A DNA stretch of 64,000 nucleotides, taken from Arcobacter arenosus (GTDB taxonomy: Bacteria; Campylobacterota; Campylobacteria; Campylobacterales; Arcobacteraceae). The DNA lies in assembly GCF_005771535.1 (NCBI RefSeq), contig NZ_VANU01000004.1, positions 62,001-126,000 of the forward strand. The letters are read 5' to 3'. Below are positions 18,028 through 27,206 of this stretch, piece by piece; positions within the stretch are counted from its first letter, which is position 1; the number at the start of each line of letters is the position of its first letter. The notes below the pieces were generated by a model that was given only the letters and a program-made list of their open reading frames with translations, had not been told where the DNA came from and did no database searches. The position numbers and the translations under genes are program-made.

Positions 18028-18033
18028 TATAAT
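18028..18033 (+). promoter_or_regulatory. -10 box of the L,D-transpeptidase gene
   Basis: TATAAT is preceded by a long T-rich tract (TTTTAGTTTTTTTTCAC), the usual Campylobacterota promoter form, 24 bases before the chosen ATG. Confidence 0.55.
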
Positions 18034-18056
18034 ATTTGCGATTAGGGGAAACATTA

Positions 18057-19841
18057 ATGATTAGATTTTTTTATTTTTTATTATTTACAACAATTTATAC
18101 ATATGCAAACACCTCAAGTTATACAACTAATGAACAATATGTTTTTGAAGAGAATCAACAAAATAAAAGCTTTACACCACTAGAAAATGATTTTTTTAAA
18201 AAAGAAATAGAAACAGAAATAAAAAAATTATTAAAAACAAAAAATCCTTCTAAGCTAAGTTATAGATTAACAAAAAAGTATTACAAAAATCATAATTATA
18301 ATCCATTTTTTATATCTGATAAAGGGATAAAAAATATAACCTTTGAACTTCTTACAATTATTAAAAAAGATGAAGTTTTAAAACCTTTTATCTCTAAATT
18401 TTTTGATATTGATTCAATTGAGAAACAAATTAATCTAATTAATCAAAAAACTCTTGATGCAAAAGAGTTAGTAAAATTAGATTTTATGATGATTTCTACT
18501 TATCATATTTATATGAGACACCTATCAAATGGTATTATTGATTGGGAGAAGTTTGAAGAAGACCTAGCAAAACTTGAAGAAGAGGAAGAGATAATTGCAA
18601 AATGGCAGAGATATAAAGTTTTTACTAATTATAGAAAACTTCTTTATAAAGCTGTTGAAAATGATGATATCTCTTTAGCAATTGATAAAACAAACTACAC
18701 TTTCCCTAAAGTAAAAGAGTTATCAAATACTATTAATAAATACGAAGAGATTAAAAGAAATGGTGGTTTTGTAAAAATTCCAGAAATTAAATACTCCCTA
18801 AAAAAAGACAATTATTATTCACAAATTTATCATTTAAGACAAAGGCTTTATCAAAGTGGTGACTTAGCAAATGTAGATTGTCAAATAGAAGATAAAATTG
18901 ATGAAAACAAAAAATTAAAAAGTTGCTATGAGTATTTTGATAATTCAGTTTTTGAAGCAGTTAAAAAATTTCAAAAAAGACATGGACTATTTGATGATGG
19001 AATTGTTGGTAAAAATACAATTAAATGGTTAAATCTATCAATAGATGATAGAATAAAAACCATTAGATTAAATCTTGAAAGAATGAGATGGCTACCAAGA
19101 AACCTTGGAGAAAAATACATAATTGTTAATATCCCTGATTTTCAACTAAAAATGTATAATAACTCTGAAAAGATTTTAGATATGGCTGTAGTTGTTGGAG
19201 AAAGAGAACACCCTACTCCAATCTTTAGCCATAAAATATCAACTGTAGTTTTAAACCCTTATTGGAGAATACCTCAAAGAATTGTAAGGCGTGAAATAAT
19301 CCCAAAACTTGTAGAAGACTCTATGTATTTAGTTGAAAATGAGATTAAAGCTTTTGAAAACTGGGATCATAAATCAATGGAATATGATGTATCTGCTGTG
19401 GATTGGAGTATGTATTTAGACAATGAATTAATTGGTACTAGTGAATCTGCCCCAATGAGATTTATTCAAATCCCAGGAGAAAAAAATCCTTTAGGAAGAA
19501 TGAAATTTTTATTTCCAAATAAATATTCGGTATATCTTCATGATACACCAGCAAAATCTTTATTTAAAAAATCCTCAAGAGCTTTTTCCCATGGATGTAT
19601 TAGAGTTTCAAAGCCACATGAATTATTAAAAGTAATTGCAGATGAAGATAAAACTTTTAAATATGAAGAGGCACAAGAGATTTTGAATGATATAGAGAAA
19701 AAAGACTTAGATTTAAAAAACAAAATTCCTGTTCATATAGTTTATTTAACCTCTTGGATTGATGAAGAGGGGAATATCCAATTTAGGGATGATATTTACA
19801 ACTATGATAAGATGCAAATAAAACATATTTATGAAAATTAA
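18057..19841 (+). CDS. YcbB-type L,D-transpeptidase
   Basis: I place the start at ATG 18057, with AGGGGAA seven bases upstream, so the 594-residue product begins MIRFFYFLLFTTIYTYA, a signal peptide for export to the periplasm. A peptidoglycan-binding domain follows (KKFQKRHGLFDDGIVGKNTIKWL). The YkuD catalytic domain contains SHGCIRVSKP, with His512 and nucleophile Cys514. The long N-terminal scaffold, the capping subdomain and overall size match YcbB/LdtD. The enzyme forms 3-3 crosslinks in peptidoglycan or attaches other peptides to it. It is a single gene, convergent with the next one and overlapping it by four bases. Confidence 0.92.
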   Translation: MIRFFYFLLFTTIYTYANTSSYTTNEQYVFEENQQNKSFTPLENDFFKKEIETEIKKLLKTKNPSKLSYRLTKKYYKNHNYNPFFISDKGIKNITFELLTIIKKDEVLKPFISKFFDIDSIEKQINLINQKTLDAKELVKLDFMMISTYHIYMRHLSNGIIDWEKFEEDLAKLEEEEEIIAKWQRYKVFTNYRKLLYKAVENDDISLAIDKTNYTFPKVKELSNTINKYEEIKRNGGFVKIPEIKYSLKKDNYYSQIYHLRQRLYQSGDLANVDCQIEDKIDENKKLKSCYEYFDNSVFEAVKKFQKRHGLFDDGIVGKNTIKWLNLSIDDRIKTIRLNLERMRWLPRNLGEKYIIVNIPDFQLKMYNNSEKILDMAVVVGEREHPTPIFSHKISTVVLNPYWRIPQRIVRREIIPKLVEDSMYLVENEIKAFENWDHKSMEYDVSAVDWSMYLDNELIGTSESAPMRFIQIPGEKNPLGRMKFLFPNKYSVYLHDTPAKSLFKKSSRAFSHGCIRVSKPHELLKVIADEDKTFKYEEAQEILNDIEKKDLDLKNKIPVHIVYLTSWIDEEGNIQFRDDIYNYDKMQIKHIYEN

Positions 19842-21016
19842 GAAAGAGGTTTAAAACTTTTTAAACTCTCTTTTAATTGTTTTATATAATCTAACTCTAA
19901 AAAATACTCAGGTTTTACAAGATACTTCATAAATCTAACTTCAGCATTTGTAAAACCATCTAACTCTTTATCTTTTATAGAGGTTTCTTTAGTGGTTATT
20001 CTAACTCTTTTTAGTTTTCCATTTTGGTTTTTTACATAAAAAACTAAATCAAAATCTTTTGTATTTATTTTTTCAATAGTTACAAATACATTTAAAATAT
20101 AATCTGAATATGAAGGTACAAGCTTTAAAAACTCATCAATATCTAAAAAACCTATATAAAGTTTTGTATAAATACCAAAATATAAAGAGAGTTTTTTTGA
20201 TTTAAAAAAGTTTAAATCCACAAAACCTTTTTCTCTACTTTTTTTAAATATCCACTCTAAAGTTTGAAAATATATAAATTTTGAATGTCTTATTGTATAT
20301 GCTTCTATAAATTTTTCATGGGTATATGGTGTTTTAAAATTACGTTTTTTTCTATTAAAAACAAGTTGTTTTAGAAGTTCATCATCATTTAAATCTTTTG
20401 TAATCCAAATAGTACAATATTGAGGAAACCTTTTTAATCCAACTGTACCTTGTGTTAATATTATTAAAGCTCTAATATGAAACTTAGGAAATAAAACCTT
20501 TAATAAGGCATATTTTTTTTCTAGTCTTTTATTTAAACTTACTGTTTTTTTTGAAGTACTCATCTCTACAAAATAAAGTGCATCATTAGTAAAAAAAAGT
20601 GCATCAAATTCACTTATATCTTTATAATTTGATTTATAGGCAATTTGTAGTTTTTTGTCAATCATCAAACCTGTTTTATAAAATTTATCTATTCTATTTT
20701 GGTGAGGGCCTTTTAAAACAAACTTTGTAATAAAATCATTATGTAAGGCATATTCCAAAAGTAGTTCATATATGATGTTTTCAAAAACTTCACCTTTAAA
20801 ACTATTATAAGTGGCAATATCCTCTAAAGGTATCTCTTTATTTTCTGATTTTAATAGGGGTTTTACATTTCTTGAATCATATTTATAGAAGAATAGATGT
20901 TCTTTAATTTTTGTTGTGTCTAAATTTTTTATTTCATTTGATATTTTTAACTGCTGCAAATCACTTAACTTTCTTTCAAAACCTTTAATTTTGGGGATTA
21001 TATCTAAACTCATCAA
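19838..21016 (-). CDS. Unrecognised protein with PD-(D/E)XK nuclease-like motifs
   Basis: The 392-residue protein has no signal or membrane segment. The middle carries a pattern typical of the PD-(D/E)XK fold: a helix with Glu76 (GEVFENIIYELL), then EFDALFFTNDALYFVEM with Asp138 and Glu151, followed by Ser153 and Lys156/Lys157, and a helix with basic residues (LNKRLEKKYALLKVLF). The lysine of the motif is displaced, as in some variant members. The C-terminal half is beta-rich and lysine-rich and I cannot assign it. The gene is alone on its strand, divergent from the lipoprotein gene at 21072. The nuclease reading is inference; it could also be an inactive fold relative. Confidence 0.5.
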   Translation of the reverse strand: MMSLDIIPKIKGFERKLSDLQQLKISNEIKNLDTTKIKEHLFFYKYDSRNVKPLLKSENKEIPLEDIATYNSFKGEVFENIIYELLLEYALHNDFITKFVLKGPHQNRIDKFYKTGLMIDKKLQIAYKSNYKDISEFDALFFTNDALYFVEMSTSKKTVSLNKRLEKKYALLKVLFPKFHIRALIILTQGTVGLKRFPQYCTIWITKDLNDDELLKQLVFNRKKRNFKTPYTHEKFIEAYTIRHSKFIYFQTLEWIFKKSREKGFVDLNFFKSKKLSLYFGIYTKLYIGFLDIDEFLKLVPSYSDYILNVFVTIEKINTKDFDLVFYVKNQNGKLKRVRITTKETSIKDKELDGFTNAEVRFMKYLVKPEYFLELDYIKQLKESLKSFKPLS

Positions 21017-21071
21017 GTTTGTAAAGTGAATTTAAATAAATAAAAATATAATTATTTAAAATAAAAAGAAA

Positions 21072-21599
21072 ATGGATTATATGAAACATATCGTAGTTTT
21101 AATTATTATAGTTTTTACTTTTACAGCTTGTGGTACAAAACAAATTATAAAAAATGAGGTTTTAGAACAAAAAGAGAATAATGTTTCTAAACTCTATTCT
21201 AAAGTTATATCTTTATCTGAAGATATAGATAAACAAGAGGCTAAAAAGTTTTCACAAGAGGTTATTTTCTTCTCGAAAAAATTAGCCTTTGAATATGAGG
21301 TTCAAACCCCTGCTTTAATACACAATACCTTAATCAACTTAGGTTTAAAACAAAGGGGACTTTGTTATCATTATGCTAATGATTTATTAAGTTTTCTTAA
21401 AAGTAAGAACTTTAAAACTATAAACTTTAAAAAAGTTATTGCAAAAAGAGGTGAATATTTTGAACATACTGCCTTAATTTTGACAAGAGATGATATTAAA
21501 TTTGAAAATGCTATTATATTTGATGCTTGGAGAGATTCAGGTGAACTTTTTTTTAGTAGTATAAAAGATGATAATAGATACAAATGGGAGTTAAAATAG
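21072..21599 (+). CDS. Lipoprotein with Cys-His-Asp papain/transglutaminase-like triad
   Basis: The 175-residue product has a signal peptide ending in FTFTAC with the lipidated cysteine at residue 20. A second in-frame ATG four codons later is an alternative start. The mature part contains Cys98 in RGLCYHYANDLL, His132 in EHTALILT and Asp151 in IIFDAWRDSG. The order and setting are like those of papain-like or transglutaminase-like enzymes. It may therefore be a lipid-anchored periplasmic peptidase or amidase, but the family has no described role that I know of. It ends at the base before the next gene's ATG, so the two are cotranscribed. Confidence 0.65.
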   Translation: MDYMKHIVVLIIIVFTFTACGTKQIIKNEVLEQKENNVSKLYSKVISLSEDIDKQEAKKFSQEVIFFSKKLAFEYEVQTPALIHNTLINLGLKQRGLCYHYANDLLSFLKSKNFKTINFKKVIAKRGEYFEHTALILTRDDIKFENAIIFDAWRDSGELFFSSIKDDNRYKWELK

Positions 21600-22289
21600 A
21601 TGAAAAAAAATATATTAATCACAGGTTGTAGTTCAGGACTTGGACTTGCATTAACAAACTATTATTTAGATAAAGAGTATATTGTTTATGGAATTAGTAG
21701 AACTAAACCAAATATAGAAGATAAAAATTTTATTTTTAAAAAATATGATTTATCAAAAATTGAACTTATAAATCAAGAACTAACTGCATTTTTATCACAG
21801 GTAAAAGAGTTTGAAGTGGTTTATTTAAATGCTGGAATGTTAGGTGGAATTAAAATCTTAAAAGATTTATCATGTGATGAAATAAAAGAGGTTTTAGATT
21901 TAAATGTTTTTGCAAATAAAGAACTTCTTGATATATTAAGCCCTATGCAAATAAATACAATAATTGGGATATCATCAGGAGCGTCAGTTAAAGGGTCTAA
22001 AGGCTGGGGAGCATATTCACTTTCAAAAGCTAGTTTAAATATGTTACTTTCACTTTATTCAAAAGAGATGTTAGATACAAAAATTCTTGCAGTTGCTCCA
22101 GGGGTTATTGAAACACCAATGACTGATGTTATTAGATTTGATGTAGATGATAATATTTTTACCTCGGCAAAGGTTTTAAAAGAGGGAGAAATCCAACAGC
22201 CACTTGATGCAGCTGCTAGATTAGACGAAGTTGTAAAAAGAGCTGATGAGTTTGAATCAGGCTCTTTTATTGATGTAAGAAATATATAA
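21600..22289 (+). CDS. Short-chain dehydrogenase/reductase
   Basis: The 229-residue protein is a classical SDR with the NAD(P)-binding TGCSSGLG (8-15), the NAG motif (LNAGMLGG) and the catalytic Ser with YSLSK (Tyr-x-x-x-Lys). The tail PGVIETPMTDVIR follows. It is a cytosolic oxidoreductase resembling sepiapterin-reductase-like or general 3-oxoacyl-reductase-like SDRs; the substrate is unknown. It starts immediately after the lipoprotein gene's stop, with the upstream gene's end providing the ribosome binding site GGGAG. Confidence 0.88.
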   Translation: MKKNILITGCSSGLGLALTNYYLDKEYIVYGISRTKPNIEDKNFIFKKYDLSKIELINQELTAFLSQVKEFEVVYLNAGMLGGIKILKDLSCDEIKEVLDLNVFANKELLDILSPMQINTIIGISSGASVKGSKGWGAYSLSKASLNMLLSLYSKEMLDTKILAVAPGVIETPMTDVIRFDVDDNIFTSAKVLKEGEIQQPLDAAARLDEVVKRADEFESGSFIDVRNI

Positions 22290-22293
22290 AATT

Positions 22294-23550
22294 TTATATT
22301 CCCTTTTCTTTTTTGATTTTTTTGATATTTGATAACATCAAAATTGAAATAACTAAAGCTATTAGGAAAAATCCTGAAAATACATATAATGTTTGAGAAT
22401 AGCTTCCTGTTATATCTTTTACAATTGAGATGATTAATGGACCAACTAATCCTGCAGCTGCCCATGCTGTTAAGATATACCCATGGATAGCACCTAATTC
22501 TTTTGTTCCAAAAATATCACCAATATAAGCTGGAATTGAAGCAAAACCTCCACCATAACAACTCATAATAAAATATAAAATCACTTGAAAAACAACAATT
22601 TCAGTGATTGAAGGTAACATATAAAAAGCAACCGCTTGTGTTGCAAAAAATATTATATAAACAACTGGTCTTGTTAAAAGGTCAGATAATGAAGCCCAAA
22701 AGATTCTCCCTGCACCATTAAATATACCCATTAAACCAACTGCCGCGGCTGCTGCGATTGCTGAGATACCAACTACTTCTTGAAGTAAAGGAGAAGCAAC
22801 TCCAATAATTGCAATACCACAAGTCACATTTATAAATAACATCAACCATAAACCATAAAACCTTGGAGTCTTAATAGCTTCATTAACCGTTAAATTTGCT
22901 AAATCTTTTTTTAGCTTTTTCTTACCAGATTCAATTTTCTTTTTAAATTTTTCTGGCATAAAATCCTCTTCTGGTTTTTGCAAATAAAGTGCAGATAAAA
23001 ACATAACTACAAAATAAATGGCACCCAAAATGAAAAAAGTATTTGAAATTCCAACTTTTTCAATTAAAATTTTAATTGTAGGACCCCAAATAGCCGATGC
23101 AAAACCAAATCCCATAATTGCTAAACCAGTAGCCATTCCTCTTTTATCAGGGAACCACTTTACTAAAGTTGAAACTGGCGAAATATAACCAATACCTAAA
23201 CCACATCCCCCTAATACTCCATAAAAGAAATATAAAAGTAGTTTTGATTCCATTAAGATTGCAAGCCCAGAACCCATAGTACCTAACCCAAATAATGAAG
23301 CAGCAATTAATGCTGATACCCTAGGTCCATTTTTTTCTACAAATTTTCCCATAAGTGCGGCAGATAATCCTAAAAAGAAAATTGCAACACTAAAAGCAAT
23401 AGTTACATCAGTTAAGTTCCATTGCATCTGTTCTTGTATTGGTTTTACATACACACTCCATGCATATACAGAACCAATACAAATATGTACACCAACAGCA
23501 GCAAGTGCCATTAGCCATCTATTTTTTTCAATCATTAATTTATTCCCCAT
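22294..23550 (-). CDS. OFA-family (oxalate/formate antiporter-like) MFS transporter
   Basis: The 418-residue protein has twelve membrane segments and OFA-family features: GSVYAWSVYVKPI near the first segment, the MFS loop motif GKFVEKNGPR after segment 2, and GIGYISPVSTLVKWFPDKRGMATGLAIMGFG. The family exchanges or imports small carboxylates such as oxalate, formate or pyruvate; the substrate cannot be fixed here. It lies on the same strand 80 bases after sstT, separated by a hairpin, and converges with the SDR gene. Confidence 0.88.
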   Translation of the reverse strand: MGNKLMIEKNRWLMALAAVGVHICIGSVYAWSVYVKPIQEQMQWNLTDVTIAFSVAIFFLGLSAALMGKFVEKNGPRVSALIAASLFGLGTMGSGLAILMESKLLLYFFYGVLGGCGLGIGYISPVSTLVKWFPDKRGMATGLAIMGFGFASAIWGPTIKILIEKVGISNTFFILGAIYFVVMFLSALYLQKPEEDFMPEKFKKKIESGKKKLKKDLANLTVNEAIKTPRFYGLWLMLFINVTCGIAIIGVASPLLQEVVGISAIAAAAAVGLMGIFNGAGRIFWASLSDLLTRPVVYIIFFATQAVAFYMLPSITEIVVFQVILYFIMSCYGGGFASIPAYIGDIFGTKELGAIHGYILTAWAAAGLVGPLIISIVKDITGSYSQTLYVFSGFFLIALVISILMLSNIKKIKKEKGI

Positions 23551-23613
23551 AAGTAAAATGAAAAAAGATTTTATCTATATTTTTTATTAAAAAGCTAAAA
23601 GAAGGGAATTAGT

Positions 23614-23639
23614 AAGAACTAAGCCTAAGCTTAGTTCTT
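23614..23639 (-). terminator. Hairpin at the end of sstT
   Basis: Perfect 10-bp arms AAGAACTAAG and CTTAGTTCTT with a six-base loop include the sstT stop codon. There is no long T-run on the minus strand, so it may stabilise the 3' end rather than terminate efficiently. Confidence 0.4.
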
Positions 23640-24839
23640 TTGATGACATGCAGCAGTAAAAAGTACATCTGTTGAAGAGTTAAGTGCGGTTTCCATTGAA
23701 TCTTGTACAACCCCAATAACAAAACCAATTGCAACAACTTGTAGTGCAATATCATTTGATATTCCAAATAATGAACAAGCTAAAGGAATTAGAAGTAATG
23801 AACCCCCTGCAACACCTGAAGCACCACAAGCAGCAAGAGCTGATATAACTGAAAGTAGTAATGCAGTCCCTATATCTACACTCATACCTAAAGTATGAAC
23901 TGTTGCCAATGTTAAAACAGTAATAGTAACAGCAGCCCCTGCCATATTTGTAGTTGCTCCCAATGGAATTGAAATAGAATATGTATCTTCATTTAAATTT
24001 AGTTTTTTACAAAGATCAAGATTAACAGGTATATTTGCTGCACTACTTCTTGTGAAAAATGCAGTAATTCCACTTTCTCTTAAACAAGTAAATACAAGAG
24101 GATATGGATTAGATTTAGTTTTAATAAATACAATTATAGGATTAACAATCAAAGCAATAAATAACATAGTACCAACAAGTACAAGTAATAGTTTTGAATA
24201 ACTTAATAAAGCTGCAAAACCTGTTTGAGCAAAAGTATTTGCAACAAGACCAAAGATTCCAAATGGTGCTAGTTTAATAATAAATTTAACAATTTTTGTA
24301 ATTCCTGTAGAGATATCAAAAAATACTTTTTTTGTTTCTTCTGCACTATAGTGCATTGCAAAACCAATAGCAATTGCCCAAACTAAAATACCTATAAAAT
24401 TACCTGTTTGTAAGGCATTTACTGGATTATCAACCATATTAAATAAAACAGTTTTTAAAACATCAATAACACTGTCAGGAGGAGTTAAAGCCTTTTGTGA
24501 AGCCTCAATAAGAACAAGTTCAACAGGGAAAAAATAACTAGCAAGAACTGCAATTAATGCAGCCAAAAATGTACCAATTAAATAAAGAATAACAATAGGT
24601 TTCATGCCTGTTTGAACACCCACTTCTTTAGTTGCTATTGCAGTTGCAACTAAAACAAAAACCAAAATTGGAGCAATTGCTTTTAATGCACCAACAAATA
24701 ATGTACCTAAAATAGAAAATGACATGGCCAAATCCTTTGAAACCATGGCCACGACAACACCCAATATAATACCTACAAAAATTTGTAGAACTAAGTTACC
24801 ATTTGCATATTTTGCAATGATACCACTATTACTTTGCAT
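23631..24839 (-). CDS. sstT: Serine/threonine:sodium symporter
   Basis: The 402-residue membrane protein matches SstT of the dicarboxylate/amino acid:cation symporter family: [17 protein letters not shown], the re-entrant serine-rich loop [43 protein letters not shown] and [20 protein letters not shown] near the end. It imports serine and threonine with sodium across the inner membrane. AGGA precedes the ATG by seven bases. The other member of the same superfamily in this window (50701-51942) is of the GltP type. Confidence 0.93.
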   Translation of the reverse strand: MQSNSGIIAKYANGNLVLQIFVGIILGVVVAMVSKDLAMSFSILGTLFVGALKAIAPILVFVLVATAIATKEVGVQTGMKPIVILYLIGTFLAALIAVLASYFFPVELVLIEASQKALTPPDSVIDVLKTVLFNMVDNPVNALQTGNFIGILVWAIAIGFAMHYSAEETKKVFFDISTGITKIVKFIIKLAPFGIFGLVANTFAQTGFAALLSYSKLLLVLVGTMLFIALIVNPIIVFIKTKSNPYPLVFTCLRESGITAFFTRSSAANIPVNLDLCKKLNLNEDTYSISIPLGATTNMAGAAVTITVLTLATVHTLGMSVDIGTALLLSVISALAACGASGVAGGSLLLIPLACSLFGISNDIALQVVAIGFVIGVVQDSMETALNSSTDVLFTAACHQKN

Positions 24840-24949
24840 ATGTAATCCTAATAATAAAATTTTAAACCTAAGGATTATATCTAAGAAAGTTTTTACTTTT
24901 TATTATGAAAGTTATAGATTAATTGTATATTAGTTTCATTTATTGAGAT

Positions 24950-25852
24950 TTATTTTTCAAATATCAAATTTTTTAAACTTTTATCTTCATTATTTGTTTT
25001 AAAGGTTTCCATATTTTGCAATTTTTTAAGATATTTAAAACTTGGTGCATTTTCACTAAACAGATTCAATATAAAGTTTGTATCTAATTCTGGAGCATTC
25101 AAACAAGATAAAACTATACACTCTTTACTAGCTAAATCATCTAATCTTTTAATTATCTTTTCATAATCTTTAGTTGCAGCAAAACTTCCTTTTTGAAAAG
25201 ATGGTGGGTCGATTATAATTAAATCATAGGGTGCTTCTTTTTTAATTCTGCTCCAAGACTTTAAAATATTATAAGGCATAAATTTAACTTTTTTTGTATC
25301 ATGATTATTTAAATGATGATTTTTTCTTCCTATACTTAAAGCCCCTTTACTCATATCAACATTTACCACTTGTTTTGCACCACCTTCAATGGCACAAACA
25401 GAAAAAGCACAAGTATATGAAAAAAGATTAAGGACGTTTTTTTCTTTTGAATTCTCTTTAACAAATTCTCGCCCTATTTTCATATCAGGAAAAATTCCAA
25501 TATTTTTGTTTGAAAAATTTATTGAATATTTCAAACCATTTTCAATAGCTACCTCTTCACTTTTTACTTCACCAAAAATAATATCACTGGGAGCTTTCTC
25601 TTCATATCTTCTTTGAACAATAAATGTCTTAAAATCAAACTCTATTGCAATTTTTTCTAAAAAATCAATAATCTCTTTTTCTTCATCAACTTTCTCAAAA
25701 AAAGATGTAAAGAGAATCTTATCAATGGAATCAACTGTTAAAAAGTTAAATCCATCATAAAAATTTCCTCGTCCATGAAAAACTCTTTTCATTTCACAAC
25801 ACTTATCTTCTAAATTTTTTTCAATAATATTTTTAAGAGTCTCTAAATCCAC
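24950..25852 (-). CDS. RlmI/RlmK-type class I SAM methyltransferase
   Basis: The 300-residue protein has a class I methyltransferase core: motif I NLFSYTCAFSVCAIEGG, then VNVDMSKGAL and the N-x-P-P-like motif IIDPPSFQKG. This is the layout of the 23S rRNA (cytosine-C5) methyltransferases RlmI and RlmK C-terminal part. The PUA domain of RlmI is not evident at the N-terminus. It starts with GTG 25852, sharing one base with the stop of the upstream MarR gene (TAGTG), so its translation is coupled to the regulator. The target RNA is inferred only from family. Confidence 0.8.
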   Translation of the reverse strand: MDLETLKNIIEKNLEDKCCEMKRVFHGRGNFYDGFNFLTVDSIDKILFTSFFEKVDEEKEIIDFLEKIAIEFDFKTFIVQRRYEEKAPSDIIFGEVKSEEVAIENGLKYSINFSNKNIGIFPDMKIGREFVKENSKEKNVLNLFSYTCAFSVCAIEGGAKQVVNVDMSKGALSIGRKNHHLNNHDTKKVKFMPYNILKSWSRIKKEAPYDLIIIDPPSFQKGSFAATKDYEKIIKRLDDLASKECIVLSCLNAPELDTNFILNLFSENAPSFKYLKKLQNMETFKTNNEDKSLKNLIFEK

Positions 25853-26280
25853 TAATTTTTTACCTTTGAATTTAATATCTCAAATATAATTTCTTGAGAT
25901 TTAATAAATTGATTTAGCTCTTTAAACCCTAGTTTAGTAGCGATTTCTTCTTGAATTTCTTGAATATATTTATTGGCAACTTCAATAAGTTCTTCACCTT
26001 TTTTTGTAAGTTTTACAATCTTTTCTTTCTTATTATCAGAAGATTCAAAACAAATATAGTTAGATTGTTCAAGCCTTTTTAAATTTTTATGCATAGCCTG
26101 TCTGGTATATCCAAGTTTTAAAGATAGATTACTAATTGAGATATTTTCAAATTCTACTATATAAGGGAAAATAGTGATTAAAGAGTTTGTTAAATCCTCA
26201 AATCCCTCATCTTGGAGTTTTTTAACAATTAAATCATTAAAAATTTTACTTGTTTCTAAAGATAAAAAACATATTGACAT
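25852..26280 (-). CDS. MarR-family transcriptional regulator
   Basis: The product is a winged-helix protein: IVEFENISISNLSLKLGYTRQAMHKNLKRLEQSNYI is the DNA-binding helix-turn-helix, followed by the wing and a long C-terminal dimer helix. I place the start at ATG 26280, with AGG seven bases upstream (142 residues), rather than at a TTG at 26298 that overlaps the divergent promoter's -35 box. It is divergent from a YdhR-like gene across about 67 bases that hold a strong promoter and inverted repeats, so it probably regulates both itself and that gene. The ligand is unknown. Confidence 0.82.
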   Translation of the reverse strand: MSICFLSLETSKIFNDLIVKKLQDEGFEDLTNSLITIFPYIVEFENISISNLSLKLGYTRQAMHKNLKRLEQSNYICFESSDNKKEKIVKLTKKGEELIEVANKYIQEIQEEIATKLGFKELNQFIKSQEIIFEILNSKVKN

Positions 26281-26291
26281 TGTAAACCTAG

Positions 26292-26320
26292 TTGACAAAA
26301 TTTATTTTTTTTGTTAATAT
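26292..26320 (+). promoter_or_regulatory. Sigma-70 promoter of the YdhR-like gene
   Basis: TTGACA (26292-26297), a 17-base spacer and TAATAT (26315-26320) form the best -35/-10 pair seen in the window. A second TTGACA lies 20 bases upstream. Confidence 0.6.
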
Positions 26321-26333
26321 CAAAAAAATTAAC
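26313..26333. promoter_or_regulatory. Possible MarR operator
   Basis: Inverted half-sites GTTAA (26313-26317) and TTAAC (26329-26333) overlap the -10 box and the ribosome binding site region of the divergent gene, a usual place for a MarR operator. The match is short. Confidence 0.3.
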
Positions 26334-26347
26334 AGGAGAATAATAAC

Positions 26348-26665
26348 ATGAAATACCTTTTACAGTTGGACTTCCCATATAATGGACCATTTAAAAATGA
26401 AATGTATGAAGCGATGAAAGAACTTGCAAAAGATATTGCAAATGAAAATGGACTTGTATTTAAACTTTGGACTGAAAACGAGGAGCAAAAAGAAGCTGGT
26501 GGTATATATGTATTTAATAATACTGATGATGCAAATAGATATTTAGATAAACATACTAAAAGATTAGCAAGTTTTGGAATTGAAGGTATTAAAAGTAAAC
26601 TTTTTAATATAAATGAAGAACTAAGTATTTTAAGTAAAGCTACATTTTTAAAAGATATGGATTAA
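26348..26665 (+). CDS. YdhR-like monooxygenase-fold protein
   Basis: The 105-residue protein resembles YdhR-type putative monooxygenases (dimeric alpha/beta-barrel fold). The features are an N-terminal beta strand YLLQLDFPY, the helix EMYEAMKELAKDIANENGLVFKLWTENEE, then GGIYVFNNTDDANRYLDKHTKRLASFGI. The fold is used for quinol oxidation or detoxification; the activity here is not known. AGGAG precedes the ATG. It is controlled by the promoter above and is probably a target of the divergent MarR regulator. Its stop overlaps the end of the convergent gre gene by four bases. Confidence 0.8.
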   Translation: MKYLLQLDFPYNGPFKNEMYEAMKELAKDIANENGLVFKLWTENEEQKEAGGIYVFNNTDDANRYLDKHTKRLASFGIEGIKSKLFNINEELSILSKATFLKDMD

Positions 26666-27144
26666 TCAAATTCATATCTTTTTATATCAATAATTTCATA
26701 CTCAAAAACTTGGTTGTTTATTGTAAACTCAAATTCTTCACCAAGTTCTTTTCCAAGTAAAACCTTACCTAATGGGGATTTGTTTGATATTTTATATTCA
26801 TTTGGATTTGTTTCAAAAGTACCTACAATTATAAAAGTTTTTTCCTCTTCCTTATCTAAATCTAAAACTTTAACTTCTGAACCAAAATTTACTTTTTCGT
26901 GGGGTATTTTTGATGTTTCAACTACAGTTGAATTATTTATAATTTTTTCTAAAAACCTAAGTCTTTTATCAAGGTTTCTAATCATCTCTTTGGCTGAAAT
27001 ATATTCTGCATTTTCACTTCTATCACCATGTTGTGCAGCTATCTCTTTTTCTTTTACCCAATATGGTTTTTCAACCTCAGCTAATTGCTTAAACTCTTTT
27101 ACGAATCTTTTATATCCGAACTCTGTTATTAACTCTTTTTGCAT
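26662..27144 (-). CDS. greB: GreA/GreB-family transcript cleavage factor
   Basis: The 160-residue protein has the N-terminal coiled-coil with the acidic tip (HGDRSENAEYISAKE, residues 39-53) and the C-terminal FKBP-like domain (SPLGKVLLGKELGEEFEF). These factors enter the secondary channel of RNA polymerase and restart stalled complexes by cleaving the 3' end of the transcript. The N-terminal lysine-rich start and YWVKEKEIAAQHGDRSENAEY look more like GreB than GreA; the choice between them is moderate. Confidence 0.88.
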   Translation of the reverse strand: MQKELITEFGYKRFVKEFKQLAEVEKPYWVKEKEIAAQHGDRSENAEYISAKEMIRNLDKRLRFLEKIINNSTVVETSKIPHEKVNFGSEVKVLDLDKEEEKTFIIVGTFETNPNEYKISNKSPLGKVLLGKELGEEFEFTINNQVFEYEIIDIKRYEFD

Positions 27145-27158
27145 TTTGTATTATAACA

Positions 27159-27178
27159 AAAATACACCTTTGTATTTT
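27159..27178. promoter_or_regulatory. Inverted repeat between greB and nagZ
   Basis: Perfect 8-bp arms AAAATACA (27159-27166) and TGTATTTT (27171-27178) with a CCTT loop lie in the 62-base divergent gap. The site could be an operator for the recycling operon or a hairpin in its leader; nothing else in the gap stands out. Confidence 0.3.
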
Positions 27179-27206
27179 GCTAATCTTAGCTATACTTCTA
27201 AGTAAT

